Positions 43,587 to 50,904 of a DNA stretch of 50,904 nucleotides are shown in pieces. The position numbers and the translations under genes are program-made. The notes under the pieces were generated by a model. It was not told the DNA's origin and did no database searches. It saw only the letters and a list, made by a program, of their open reading frames with translations. The stretch comes from Bacillota bacterium. GTDB taxonomy: Bacteria; Bacillota; Clostridia; Lachnospirales; Lachnospiraceae. Location of the stretch: assembly GCA_023387655.1 (NCBI GenBank), contig JAEWHR010000083.1, forward strand, positions 1-50,904. The letters are read 5' to 3'. How positions within the stretch are numbered: the stretch's first letter is position 1; each line of letters begins with the position of its first letter.

Positions 43587-44141
43587 TTATCTATGATAAT
43601 CATCTCGTAATAAAGCATACCAAGCAGTATCACAAATACCTTGATTATTTATATCCGATTGTCGATGAACTCCTTCTAGTGTAAGTCCGCAATGCTCCAT
43701 AACTTTACCAGATGAGATATTTTTAATATCATGCCTAGCTTCAATACGATTTATACCAACTTCATCCATAAAGAAACGAATAACTGCTTGAAATGCCTCA
43801 GTAGTAATTCCAAACCCCCACCATGGTTTTCCAATACAGTATCCAATCTGTACACATCCAATATCAAATTTATTTTCTACAACACTGATAGAGCCAATTA
43901 CCTGATGAAGATCTTTTAGTTCAATTCCCCAGTCATATACTTCTTTATTCTCATAAGTACTAACTTTGGACTTTATGTAATTTTCAGATATTTCTGCACT
44001 TTTATGCGTAGGCCATGTTAGATATTTTGTCACCTCACTGTTTCCAGCCCAGTTGGTAAACATTGCATTCGCATCTTCAACACGGAATGGTCTTATTATT
44101 AAACGTTCTGTCTCTAAAGTTACGGTACCTAAATGATTCAT
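43587..44141 (-). CDS. GNAT-family acetyltransferase, RimJ/RimL type, 184 aa
   Basis: Typical RimL-like features are TLETERLIIRPFRVEDANAMF at the start, IGYCIGKPWWGFGITTEAFQAVI (acetyl-CoA loop), and NISSGKVMEHCGLTLEGVHRQ. Such enzymes acetylate ribosomal-protein N-termini or small amines. ATG 44141 with AAGGG is chosen over the longer frame to 44189. It lies 37 bp downstream of an unknown small gene in the same direction. Confidence 0.9.
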   Translation of the reverse strand: MNHLGTVTLETERLIIRPFRVEDANAMFTNWAGNSEVTKYLTWPTHKSAEISENYIKSKVSTYENKEVYDWGIELKDLHQVIGSISVVENKFDIGCVQIGYCIGKPWWGFGITTEAFQAVIRFFMDEVGINRIEARHDIKNISSGKVMEHCGLTLEGVHRQSDINNQGICDTAWYALLRDDYHR

Positions 44142-44178
44142 ATTTCGTCCCTTTCTTATCATTCTATTATATTCCTTA

Positions 44179-44508
44179 TTAATCATCAAAGTGAGATAAA
44201 CAATTTGTTTCTATTTCATGTTCTAAGCAATAAGCCTGAAATCTAATGTCTGCTCCTTTTCCATGAAACATTGATTTTAGAATTAGTAAAGCTTCTTCTT
44301 CATTCTTTCCGGGTGCAATCAAATCAAGCAACTGATTTGTGCTAAAGGTATCTAATAAAATTTCATATTCATATTCACTTCCTTGTGGAAGTGTAGAGGA
44401 AGGCTTATATTCATCATAACCACAAATCGATAATCTTCCGTACTCTAAGGTTGCAGTTATTTTTGATTCTAATTTTTCATCTTCATATTGCATTAATGTT
44501 ATCTGCAT
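44179..44508 (-). CDS. Small protein of unknown function, 109 aa
   Basis: A soluble acidic protein (MQITLMQYEDEKLESKI at its start) with no recognised domain. ATG 44508 has a very strong AGGAGGAG site at 7 nt, which fixes the start and argues strongly that the gene is real. The stop lies 37 bp from the next gene, an acetyltransferase, with which it likely forms an operon. Confidence 0.75.
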   Translation of the reverse strand: MQITLMQYEDEKLESKITATLEYGRLSICGYDEYKPSSTLPQGSEYEYEILLDTFSTNQLLDLIAPGKNEEEALLILKSMFHGKGADIRFQAYCLEHEIETNCLSHFDD

Positions 44509-44679
44509 GTATATACTCCTCCTATTTCTATTTATCATTTAATAAACTATTTCGATTTTTTATTTAATATATTATTTTTATTTATCAAATAATGCTCTAT
44601 ATCTAGCCATCAATTAATTTCGTAAAATGTATTTTCATATGTTTTATAATAGATAAGTTTTTAGAAATCATTGATGTTT

Positions 44680-45627
44680 CTATTCTTCCACCCAACGATC
44701 TCTTCTAAATGGTGGGTCTACAACCTCATCTAGAAATCCAGTATAAGCTTTTATTTTTCGGAATGTATTTCCCATCATTTCGCTACTACGATATTCTCTA
44801 ATGGCATCCATGTCAAATTCAGCCATATATAGTTTTTCACTTGTCGCATCTGCAACAAAAAGAGTCATTTCTAATTCATTACCATTGTTATCCCAGGCTA
44901 TCGGTTGAAATGCACAAGAATTTCCGCCATTTTCAAAAGCGGTATTTGCCATCACTACGCCGGTCATATTCTCATATGCTCTCGTTGATAAAGCTTGAAC
45001 TCTAGGTTTCATTCCACCACAACTATTTGGTACTACAATGATTTCAGCACCTTTTAGCATGAGCATTCTTGCGCTTTCTGGATATTCTCTATCATAGCAT
45101 ATCATAACTCCTAGCTTAATTCCATGAAAATCGCAAACTTTAAATTCCTCTCCACTCTCTAATAAAGACTCTAAAGAAAAATCACAAGTATGTACTTTAC
45201 TATAAGTTATTATAATATTTCCATCTTTATCAATTACCATAGCACTATTTCTTGGCTTTTTTAAACCTTTGGTATATGCAGTTAATACAACTCCGATTTT
45301 AAATTCTTTCGCTACCATACAGAATTGTTTGACATACGGATCACTTTCATCAACTGCTTGATTCATCCATTCTTGATATGCTTTTTTTCTTATAATGTTA
45401 TCCATAGTTTCTTCGTATTTATCTAACTCATACATATCGGAGATACTAAGATCATCATTTAAAATAGGAAATTGATATCCCTGTAACCAACATTCTGGAA
45501 ATAAGACTAAATCTGCACCCATTTTCTTTGCTTGTTTGATATATTGTAAACCAACTTTCGTATTTAATTCACAATTACTACTTGGATAATTAGCTTGAAC
45601 GACAGCAATTTTAAATTTATTTCCCAT
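44680..45627 (-). CDS. Carbon-nitrogen hydrolase (nitrilase superfamily), 315 aa
   Basis: The Glu-Lys-Cys triad is intact: E45 in LFPECWLQGY, K144 in TYSKVHTCDF and C177 in MICYDREYPES. Members hydrolyse amides such as omega-amides or N-carbamoyl compounds; the specific substrate cannot be seen. It is soluble and starts at ATG 45627 behind a GAGGTG site. It diverges from the CotF-like gene pair. Confidence 0.92.
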   Translation of the reverse strand: MGNKFKIAVVQANYPSSNCELNTKVGLQYIKQAKKMGADLVLFPECWLQGYQFPILNDDLSISDMYELDKYEETMDNIIRKKAYQEWMNQAVDESDPYVKQFCMVAKEFKIGVVLTAYTKGLKKPRNSAMVIDKDGNIIITYSKVHTCDFSLESLLESGEEFKVCDFHGIKLGVMICYDREYPESARMLMLKGAEIIVVPNSCGGMKPRVQALSTRAYENMTGVVMANTAFENGGNSCAFQPIAWDNNGNELEMTLFVADATSEKLYMAEFDMDAIREYRSSEMMGNTFRKIKAYTGFLDEVVDPPFRRDRWVEE

Positions 45628-45843
45628 AATTTCACCTCTTTATCTTGCCCTATCATTTATATTATACAATATCATGTTAATTAGAATCTATAGAAATTAA
45701 AATAAATAATGTAAAAGTTGAATACAAACGGATTTGTTTTTCTGAATTAACAAGAAAAGGTCTATTTATAAGAATTTACGTTGTATTTCTATTTCAGAAT
45801 GAGAGATACTAACTTTGTTACTAAACATTTAAAGGAGGTAATT

Positions 45844-46026
45844 ATGAGTTTAACAGCGAAAGAATTATCATGTATTCAAGACATTTTAGCAGAAGAAGAA
45901 TTGTTAATTAAGAAGTTTCAAATGTTATCAGAACATTGTGATGATCCACAGGTGAAACAACAAATGTTAGACATTTCCGCAAAACATCAGGGACATTATA
46001 ATGCCATCTATTCTCATCTTCAGTAA
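45844..46026 (+). CDS. CotF-like spore coat protein, 60 aa
   Basis: A short helical protein (LSCIQDILAEEELLIKKFQM; then MLDISAKHQGHYNAIYSHLQ) like the small N-terminal-type partners of CotF coat proteins. ATG 45844 has AAAGGAGG at 6 nt; the frame extends to 45781 without a ribosome site. It is 11 bp from the second CotF-like gene. Confidence 0.8.
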   Translation: MSLTAKELSCIQDILAEEELLIKKFQMLSEHCDDPQVKQQMLDISAKHQGHYNAIYSHLQ

Positions 46027-46037
46027 GGAGGTTACAA

Positions 46038-46307
46038 ATGGTTGCTAATTTTAAAGAAAAAGAAGTTTTAACCGATGCGTTATGTACAGAAAAGGCAGCA
46101 ACAGATCATTACAACACATTTGCAAATGAGTGCCTTCATGATGGATTAAGAAATACTATTTTACAATGTTTAGATCAAGAGCATAAAATCCAATACGATG
46201 TATTTAATGTAATGCATGAAAAAGGATTTTATCCAACACCAGCTGCAGAACAACAGAAAATTGATGATGCTAAACAGAAATTTGCAGCACAGGCTACAAC
46301 AAAATAA
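46038..46307 (+). CDS. CotF-family spore coat protein, 89 aa
   Basis: A Coat_F domain: helix-rich with LTDALCTEKAATDHYNTFANE and CLDQEHKIQYDVFNVMHEKGFYP, and a flexible Ala/Gln-rich tail. Such proteins bind to the outer spore or forespore layers and are made under sporulation control. AAGGAGG at 6 nt before ATG 46038. It forms an operon with the 60-residue protein and is followed by a terminator. Confidence 0.88.
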   Translation: MVANFKEKEVLTDALCTEKAATDHYNTFANECLHDGLRNTILQCLDQEHKIQYDVFNVMHEKGFYPTPAAEQQKIDDAKQKFAAQATTK

Positions 46308-46635
46308 CTTTCACTATTACTAATCCCTAATACTCCACTCTTTAAAATCACGATTTACTATATCACCGCTGCTTGTCTTTTAATAGATGAAAGAGAGACC
46401 GAAATGGTCTCTCTTTTAAATTTTAATAGTTTATATTTGGAGTATTACAAATAAGCTAGGAGTTACCATAAACTGTATATATTTGAAACTAATAAAAAAT
46501 CAATGTAGATTATAAGTTATGCTTCTAATAGTTAACATAATAATATTATGTATCCTATCGGACTGTACCTGTACTTCTCAATAAATATGTAAGAATCATA
46601 ACATTAAATTAAGTTTTACTTTTTTAAAAACTTTT
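46308..46635. other. Intergenic region downstream of CotF genes
   Basis: Contains the plus-strand terminator at 46390-46417. The remaining AT-rich sequence shows no ORF or structure. Confidence 0.5.
46390..46417 (+). terminator. Intrinsic terminator of the CotF-like operon
   Basis: AAAGAGAGACC (46390-46400) pairs perfectly with GGTCTCTCTTT (46406-46416), 5-nt loop, then TAAATTTTAA. Confidence 0.88.
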
Positions 46636-48309
46636 TCAATTAATATCTTTATTATCTGGATATGTCACTTTGATACTTTTTCCTTCATTTAGCATATAGT
46701 ATTGATCTGTTTGATCCGTTGTTTTTTTATAGAGAAGATGATAAGGATAACTATATAGAATTATGTTGTCTGCTTCCTCAACCCTAACGATTGTGTTGTC
46801 CTCCTTACGATAAGATAGCTGGTTTTGATGCCATAACTGGTAATTATAATTCGAGCTTAACAAATAACTAAGAGGATCGTATCTTGTAAAGTAGAACTCC
46901 TCTTTTCCTTCCTCATAATTTCGATATATTCTTTCAATATTATCTAAACACAATTTTCGTTTTCCATTACTGTCAAGTTGATATAAATCGCCTTCGTTCG
47001 TAAGCATAAAACAGTAATTAAAGTCTGAAGAGGCTACTAATTGTTTAATAGTTAGATCACCACTCACTTTTACCACATTATTATTTTTATAAGGATTGTT
47101 ATCAATATAATATACTGATTTATCAGCGAAGCAATATACTCTGTTTTCTAGTAAAAATCCATATTGGTAATTTTCAACATTCTTTATCCACGCCTTAAAT
47201 ATATGCCCATACGGTAATGCTTCTATAATTGATAAATGAGGTATAGAAAGTGTTCGAATTGAGTACCAGTTGTTCTCATATATTTCGTAATTTTGATATG
47301 GCGTTTTCCTAAATGTTTCATATTGATTAAGTTTTATACCAGCTTCACCGTAAGAGGATTGATACCATGAATCATGATATAAATATTGTAGTTCTTTGTG
47401 ATCTTGGTTAAACATGAGTATTAAATTAGATAAGTCATTATTTTCAACCGTCATAAGATGAGTTATTCCACGGTTTGCCTCCACTAAGAGATTTTGATTC
47501 TTCACATAATAAAACAGCGTCCCCTCATCGGATATCGCGATAGGGATAATATTGATTCCTTTGAATTGTTTCTCACCTTGAGCGTAAATATAAGTTTCTG
47601 TTATATCGCCATCGTCATTTGGTTTATTATACACAATCGTATTACCATCAGGTGAAATACAAAAATCTCTTTCTATTACATTGTTTTCTATTAGTGTAGA
47701 TAAACCACTCTCAAGTTTATATTCATGGAGAGAGAAATCATAACCTTGTTTTTTAATATAGAATACCTTCAAATTATCTCTCGAGGGGATAAATTCCATT
47801 ACATTATTAGCCACCATTTGACTTCCTTTGCTACTTAGAAAGAATAATTCATTATCTTCTGTAAGATACCAATGTATTTTTCGATTAAGACCAGGATTTT
47901 GATAAGGCATCTTATTTGTTATAGTTGTTTCAAATAACACAAGTCCATCTTTATCTAGGATAATATAATCAAGTGTATTATTATTTATAATATAGGAAGT
48001 ATAAATATTTTCCAAAGTTGTAATATCAAAAACAGAATTTGACTTCATTGGTCCATAAGTTTCCAACCACAAAAATCCAATCATTAAGAATATACTTAAG
48101 AAAATCCCTGTAAAAATATTATGTAAAACCATTTTCCAGCGATGAAACTTAAACATTAGAATAATATAGTTTGGAATCTGTAGAGGATTACAATACAAAT
48201 CAAAGGCATTCAATTCATAGGTACTATCACTCTCCTGCCATTCTACAATTAATTCCGGTACTTCAATTTTTACTGAAATTTCTGTTTTATCATGGTAAGG
48301 TTTTTCCAT
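46636..48309 (-). CDS. Membrane-anchored propeller-like protein, 557 aa
   Basis: An unusual N-terminus: about 55 hydrophilic residues, then one membrane segment (about 62-82, NIFTGIFLSIFLMIGFLWL), and a long outside domain. That domain is rich in strand-turn-strand motifs (YIILDKDGLVLFETT, VFYIKKQGYDFSLHEYKLESG, FYYVKNQNLLVEAN) with the 'FCISPDGNTIVYN' signature of TolB/WD-like propellers. It has no catalytic motif. A cell-surface binding or sensing role is possible. The gene seems monocistronic. Confidence 0.7.
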   Translation of the reverse strand: MEKPYHDKTEISVKIEVPELIVEWQESDSTYELNAFDLYCNPLQIPNYIILMFKFHRWKMVLHNIFTGIFLSIFLMIGFLWLETYGPMKSNSVFDITTLENIYTSYIINNNTLDYIILDKDGLVLFETTITNKMPYQNPGLNRKIHWYLTEDNELFFLSSKGSQMVANNVMEFIPSRDNLKVFYIKKQGYDFSLHEYKLESGLSTLIENNVIERDFCISPDGNTIVYNKPNDDGDITETYIYAQGEKQFKGINIIPIAISDEGTLFYYVKNQNLLVEANRGITHLMTVENNDLSNLILMFNQDHKELQYLYHDSWYQSSYGEAGIKLNQYETFRKTPYQNYEIYENNWYSIRTLSIPHLSIIEALPYGHIFKAWIKNVENYQYGFLLENRVYCFADKSVYYIDNNPYKNNNVVKVSGDLTIKQLVASSDFNYCFMLTNEGDLYQLDSNGKRKLCLDNIERIYRNYEEGKEEFYFTRYDPLSYLLSSNYNYQLWHQNQLSYRKEDNTIVRVEEADNIILYSYPYHLLYKKTTDQTDQYYMLNEGKSIKVTYPDNKDIN

Positions 48310-48395
48310 AACCCCTCCTACTGTTCCTATACTTTGTGGAAAGCTATTATATTCTCTTTTGCTATATTCTAATATAGACTAACTAGTTCTAAAAA

Positions 48396-48428
48396 ACAGT
48401 CTCAAAAAGCAAGACTTCTTGAGACTGT
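48396..48428 (-). terminator. Intrinsic terminator after the phosphoesterase gene
   Basis: ACAGTCTCAA (48396-48405) pairs with TTGAGACTGT (48419-48428). On the minus strand it is followed by TTTTTT, 8 bp past the stop at 48436. Confidence 0.88.
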
Positions 48429-48435
48429 CTATTAA

Positions 48436-49278
48436 TCATTCGTGTTTTAGAGAGACTATAACTATTTCTGGAGGATTTAAGAACCGAAAAGGTTGGATCG
48501 TCATTCCTATTCCCTGACTCACAATCATGGAAGCATCACTACCAGTTATAACGTTCTTTAAATCATACTGTCCCTTAATGTATTTTTCTGCACCCTTTGG
48601 TAATACCTTTTTCGTTAAAACTGGCAAACTCACCTGACCTCCATGAGAGTGACCAGCAAGAACTAGGATAGAGCCTGTTGCTTTGATATTATCTACGACA
48701 TCAGGCTCATGTGTAACAACGATGCGAAAAGGAGCATCAGGTAACTCATATCGGTTCAAATCTACATTTCCTAATAAGGAATCTTCATATCCAATAATAG
48801 ATAGATTTAGATTAGAGAAGGATAATTCCTCATCGGTTAATACGGTGAACCCACCCTTAGTCATAAGCTTCTCATAAATTGGTGCTGATCCACCGCCATA
48901 ATCATGATTACCAAAGACTGCTATCTTTCCATGAGTTGCGTTTATCATCGATAAGCTTTTACTTAACTCCTCAAGATTTAATATCTCTTGGTCTCTTGCA
49001 TAGTTATCAATGAGGTCGCCACCAAAAATTACAAAATCTGGTAATTGTTCATTGATGGAATTTACTAGTTTTGTTATCTTTTCTTGCGGATAGAACTTAC
49101 CAAAATGAGTATCTGTAAAAAATACAATCTTAATTTCTTCCACATTATCCGGTACTGCTATGGAAATATGATTCTTTTGTAGCATATTTGGTTCAATCAG
49201 TCTTGCGTAACAATAAAGGCTAATCCCTATAAGTAAAATTATTACGAAACCGACTAATAGCTTTTTTACAGCGCGCAA
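48436..49278 (-). CDS. Membrane-associated metallophosphoesterase (YaeI-like), 280 aa
   Basis: A first hydrophobic segment (about 7-25) anchors the domain outside or in the membrane. The dinuclear metal motifs are all present: DTHFG (D56, H58), GGDLID (D88), GNHD (N124, H125), VTHEPD and AGHSHGGQ. The family hydrolyses phosphodiesters such as UDP-sugar or phospholipid head groups. Start is TTG 49278 with GAGG at 8 nt. The gene is 30 bp after the PQQ-propeller gene, so the two may be one operon. Confidence 0.93.
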   Translation of the reverse strand: MRAVKKLLVGFVIILLIGISLYCYARLIEPNMLQKNHISIAVPDNVEEIKIVFFTDTHFGKFYPQEKITKLVNSINEQLPDFVIFGGDLIDNYARDQEILNLEELSKSLSMINATHGKIAVFGNHDYGGGSAPIYEKLMTKGGFTVLTDEELSFSNLNLSIIGYEDSLLGNVDLNRYELPDAPFRIVVTHEPDVVDNIKATGSILVLAGHSHGGQVSLPVLTKKVLPKGAEKYIKGQYDLKNVITGSDASMIVSQGIGMTIQPFRFLNPPEIVIVSLKHE

Positions 49279-49308
49279 TATTACTACCTCGTACCTTTTA
49301 TCTAAGCA

Positions 49309-50904
49309 TTATTTTACAGTAACACCATATATTTTTCTACCTTTAGTTCCAACTACTATGGTATTTTCAAAGGCAGCAGGAGAAGCCTCGATTATTTTAC
49401 CTAAGTTTATCGTATCATATAACTCACCTGATAAACCATCTACCATGTACATATTTCCGGTAGAATCACAAAGTATAACATAGCCATTTCCCTCTTTGTC
49501 ATAAAGAGCGATTGGACTAGACCAACTGTAATTTGTCATGTCAACACTCCATACTGTCTCGCCAGTGTATTTATTCAGCGCAACTAGTTTTCCTGAATCT
49601 TTACCACCGGTTCTAGCAATGACAAAGTAAACAAGGTCTGATAATTTCTGATCGCCAAGTAAGGCGGTTGCCTGTACGCCACCTGAAACCCCAGCAACTG
49701 TTTTACAAGGATAGCTACGCTTCCATACAATTTCTCCTGTTGCAGCGTTAATTTTCATTAGAGGGATATCACCTTCTTGATTATCATCTGCTGTCCAATG
49801 AAGAGAGGTTGAGATATATAGATATGCAGTTTGATCTTCTACACTTTCTTCTAACACTGGAGTTGCATTGGTATCATCGAGAGTATCCTGTACCCAAACA
49901 ACTTCCATAGTATTTAAATCAATACAGAACATATCGCCACAATTATCAGTGATATATAAAAATCCCTTCCATATTACTGCAGAAGACTCCATCCCAAGCC
50001 AATAGCGGTTTTCTTCTTCTCTACTTCGTTCTGTTGTATAACGCCATTTTACTTGTTTCTCAGGGTTAATGGATACACTTTTACCGTCATACTTTGTATT
50101 CAGTTTCATCGTATACAGAATACCATTTTCTGCAGGTTGGATTAAGGTATCCGTCTCTACATCAATCAGTGGTGAAGAATCGTAGGCATGAAAATTATCG
50201 TTGTCTGTTCGTAAAGAAAACTCATCATCATATCCATATTCATAAATAACCTTCCCTTGAATTAGATCTACAATAAATGTTCTAGCACATTTTTCGCCCA
50301 TAGAATCACCGGCACCTACAAAGTAAAGAGGTACTTCAGAAGGATATAAACTTCCTGTTCCTTTGATAGGAAATCCAAGAGATATCTTATCCCTTGTTGG
50401 TTTACCATCCTCTAAATCCATAAAGTATATGTTACCGTCAGCTGTAGAATAGATGACTTCAACAAGTCCTTCTTTGTTCTTTTTATCTTCATAAAGATTC
50501 ATAGCCTGGCGTGTCTCATCTTTCCAACGAACGATGAGGGGCTGTCCCGTCCAACAGCTTCCAAGCCAATATCCATCTGATACTGTTTTCTTTAATTTCC
50601 CTGTATCAATACTCCATGTTTTGGAACGATCGAATTTTTTCTCGACGATATTAGCCGTACCAAAGACTGCACTATTTCGGTAGTTATTACCTCGAAATGT
50701 AATAATACCTTCCATATCGGTATAGTCTCCGCTAAAATCTATTTCTTCCTCTCGTTTAAAATCAGAGATTTGCTGACCATCAACTAATAAATCAGTCTGA
50801 AAACCAAATAACTCTTGTGCTGTTGTAGTGCTGGAAGTTGGTCTCCCAGATAATAATAATTGTTGTTCTAATGTATAGTTTGGAGGGTTAAACACCTCAA
50901 CCGC
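49309..50904 (-). CDS. PQQ-type beta-propeller protein (5' end beyond window)
   Basis: The frame is open to the window end at 50904; the first possible start inside is GTG 50895, but earlier codons continue, so the N-terminus is missing and a signal peptide or membrane anchor would be outside the window. The visible 531 codons have repeated blades of the PQQ/BamB type: VYSTADGNIYFMDLEDGK, FLYITDNCGDMFCIDLNTMEVVW, LVALNKYTGETVWSVD and GYVILCDSTGNMYMVDGLSGELY. No PQQ-binding Cys pair or metal ligand is evident. Such proteins are usually cell-surface scaffolds in Firmicutes. The gene precedes the phosphoesterase gene. Confidence 0.85.
   Translation of the reverse strand, partial: AVEVFNPPNYTLEQQLLLSGRPTSSTTTAQELFGFQTDLLVDGQQISDFKREEEIDFSGDYTDMEGIITFRGNNYRNSAVFGTANIVEKKFDRSKTWSIDTGKLKKTVSDGYWLGSCWTGQPLIVRWKDETRQAMNLYEDKKNKEGLVEVIYSTADGNIYFMDLEDGKPTRDKISLGFPIKGTGSLYPSEVPLYFVGAGDSMGEKCARTFIVDLIQGKVIYEYGYDDEFSLRTDNDNFHAYDSSPLIDVETDTLIQPAENGILYTMKLNTKYDGKSVSINPEKQVKWRYTTERSREEENRYWLGMESSAVIWKGFLYITDNCGDMFCIDLNTMEVVWVQDTLDDTNATPVLEESVEDQTAYLYISTSLHWTADDNQEGDIPLMKINAATGEIVWKRSYPCKTVAGVSGGVQATALLGDQKLSDLVYFVIARTGGKDSGKLVALNKYTGETVWSVDMTNYSWSSPIALYDKEGNGYVILCDSTGNMYMVDGLSGELYDTINLGKIIEASPAAFENTIVVGTKGRKIYGVTVK

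Overview
The window is low-GC, dense bacterial DNA with strong AGGAGG-type ribosome binding sites, frequent TTG/GTG starts, compact operons, many lipoproteins with classic lipoboxes, and CotF-type spore-coat proteins. This fits a spore-forming, anaerobic Clostridia of the Lachnospiraceae type (Lachnoclostridium phytofermentans-like). The species is an inference; no rRNA or tRNA gene is visible. Most genes lie on the minus strand.

Layout. 1-5954 (minus): an export/uptake operon of a beta-propeller-like lipoprotein, a family-1-type solute-binding lipoprotein, an internally duplicated ABC-2 permease and an ABC ATPase cut by the window start. 6409-7267 (plus): a 15-codon leader ORF and a SAM methyltransferase. 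7402-8424 (minus): a CadC/SmtB-type metal-sensing repressor with operator and promoter, plus a small unknown protein. 8692-13843 (minus): three secreted or surface proteins (Big_2 repeats, a copper-amine-oxidase-N-like domain, a C-terminal beta-propeller family protein). 14079-15783: a divergent D-2-hydroxyacid dehydrogenase paired with an aspartate-dehydrogenase-family protein.

16170-21595 (minus): a metal/redox cluster. It holds a 39-residue membrane peptide ending Pro-Cys-His, an HMA / UreH-DsbD-like membrane / cupredoxin fusion ending Ser-Cys-His, a DUF2318 protein and an OmpR-type two-component system. Two related AT-rich tandem-repeat tracts lie around the DUF2318 gene. 21897-26115 (minus): an arsenic resistance operon in the order arsR-arsA-acr3-arsD-arsC, with promoter and operators readable upstream of arsR. 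26546-30133: a rubredoxin-like protein, a gluzincin-type lipoprotein with seven heptad repeats, a VOC protein and an MFS transporter. 30285-33304: an HTH regulator / small membrane protein / ABC transporter operon with end-to-end overlapping genes.

33541-38815 (plus): a sugar-diacid/glycerate module (CdaR-type regulator, GntP permease, MOFRL-type glycerate kinase), interrupted by an opposite-strand acetyltransferase. 39087-41070: a lipoprotein, a degraded fragment of the glycerate kinase gene, and a decayed stretch with two LexA-box-like palindromes. 41071-41799: a small tyrosine recombinase whose promoter region carries two half-sites and one perfect 13-8-13 lox-like palindrome. 42376-45627: an Arg-Asp repeat protein, small membrane and cytosolic proteins, an acetyltransferase and a nitrilase-family amidase. 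45844-46307 (plus): two small CotF-like proteins. 46636-50904 (minus): a membrane-anchored propeller-like protein, a metallophosphoesterase, and a PQQ-type beta-propeller protein cut by the window end.

The strongest candidates for something not yet described are the recombinase with its lox-like site and promoter half-sites (41071-41799), the Cys-His-tailed metal/redox cluster (16170-21595), and the leader-peptide arrangement before the methyltransferase (6409-6478).
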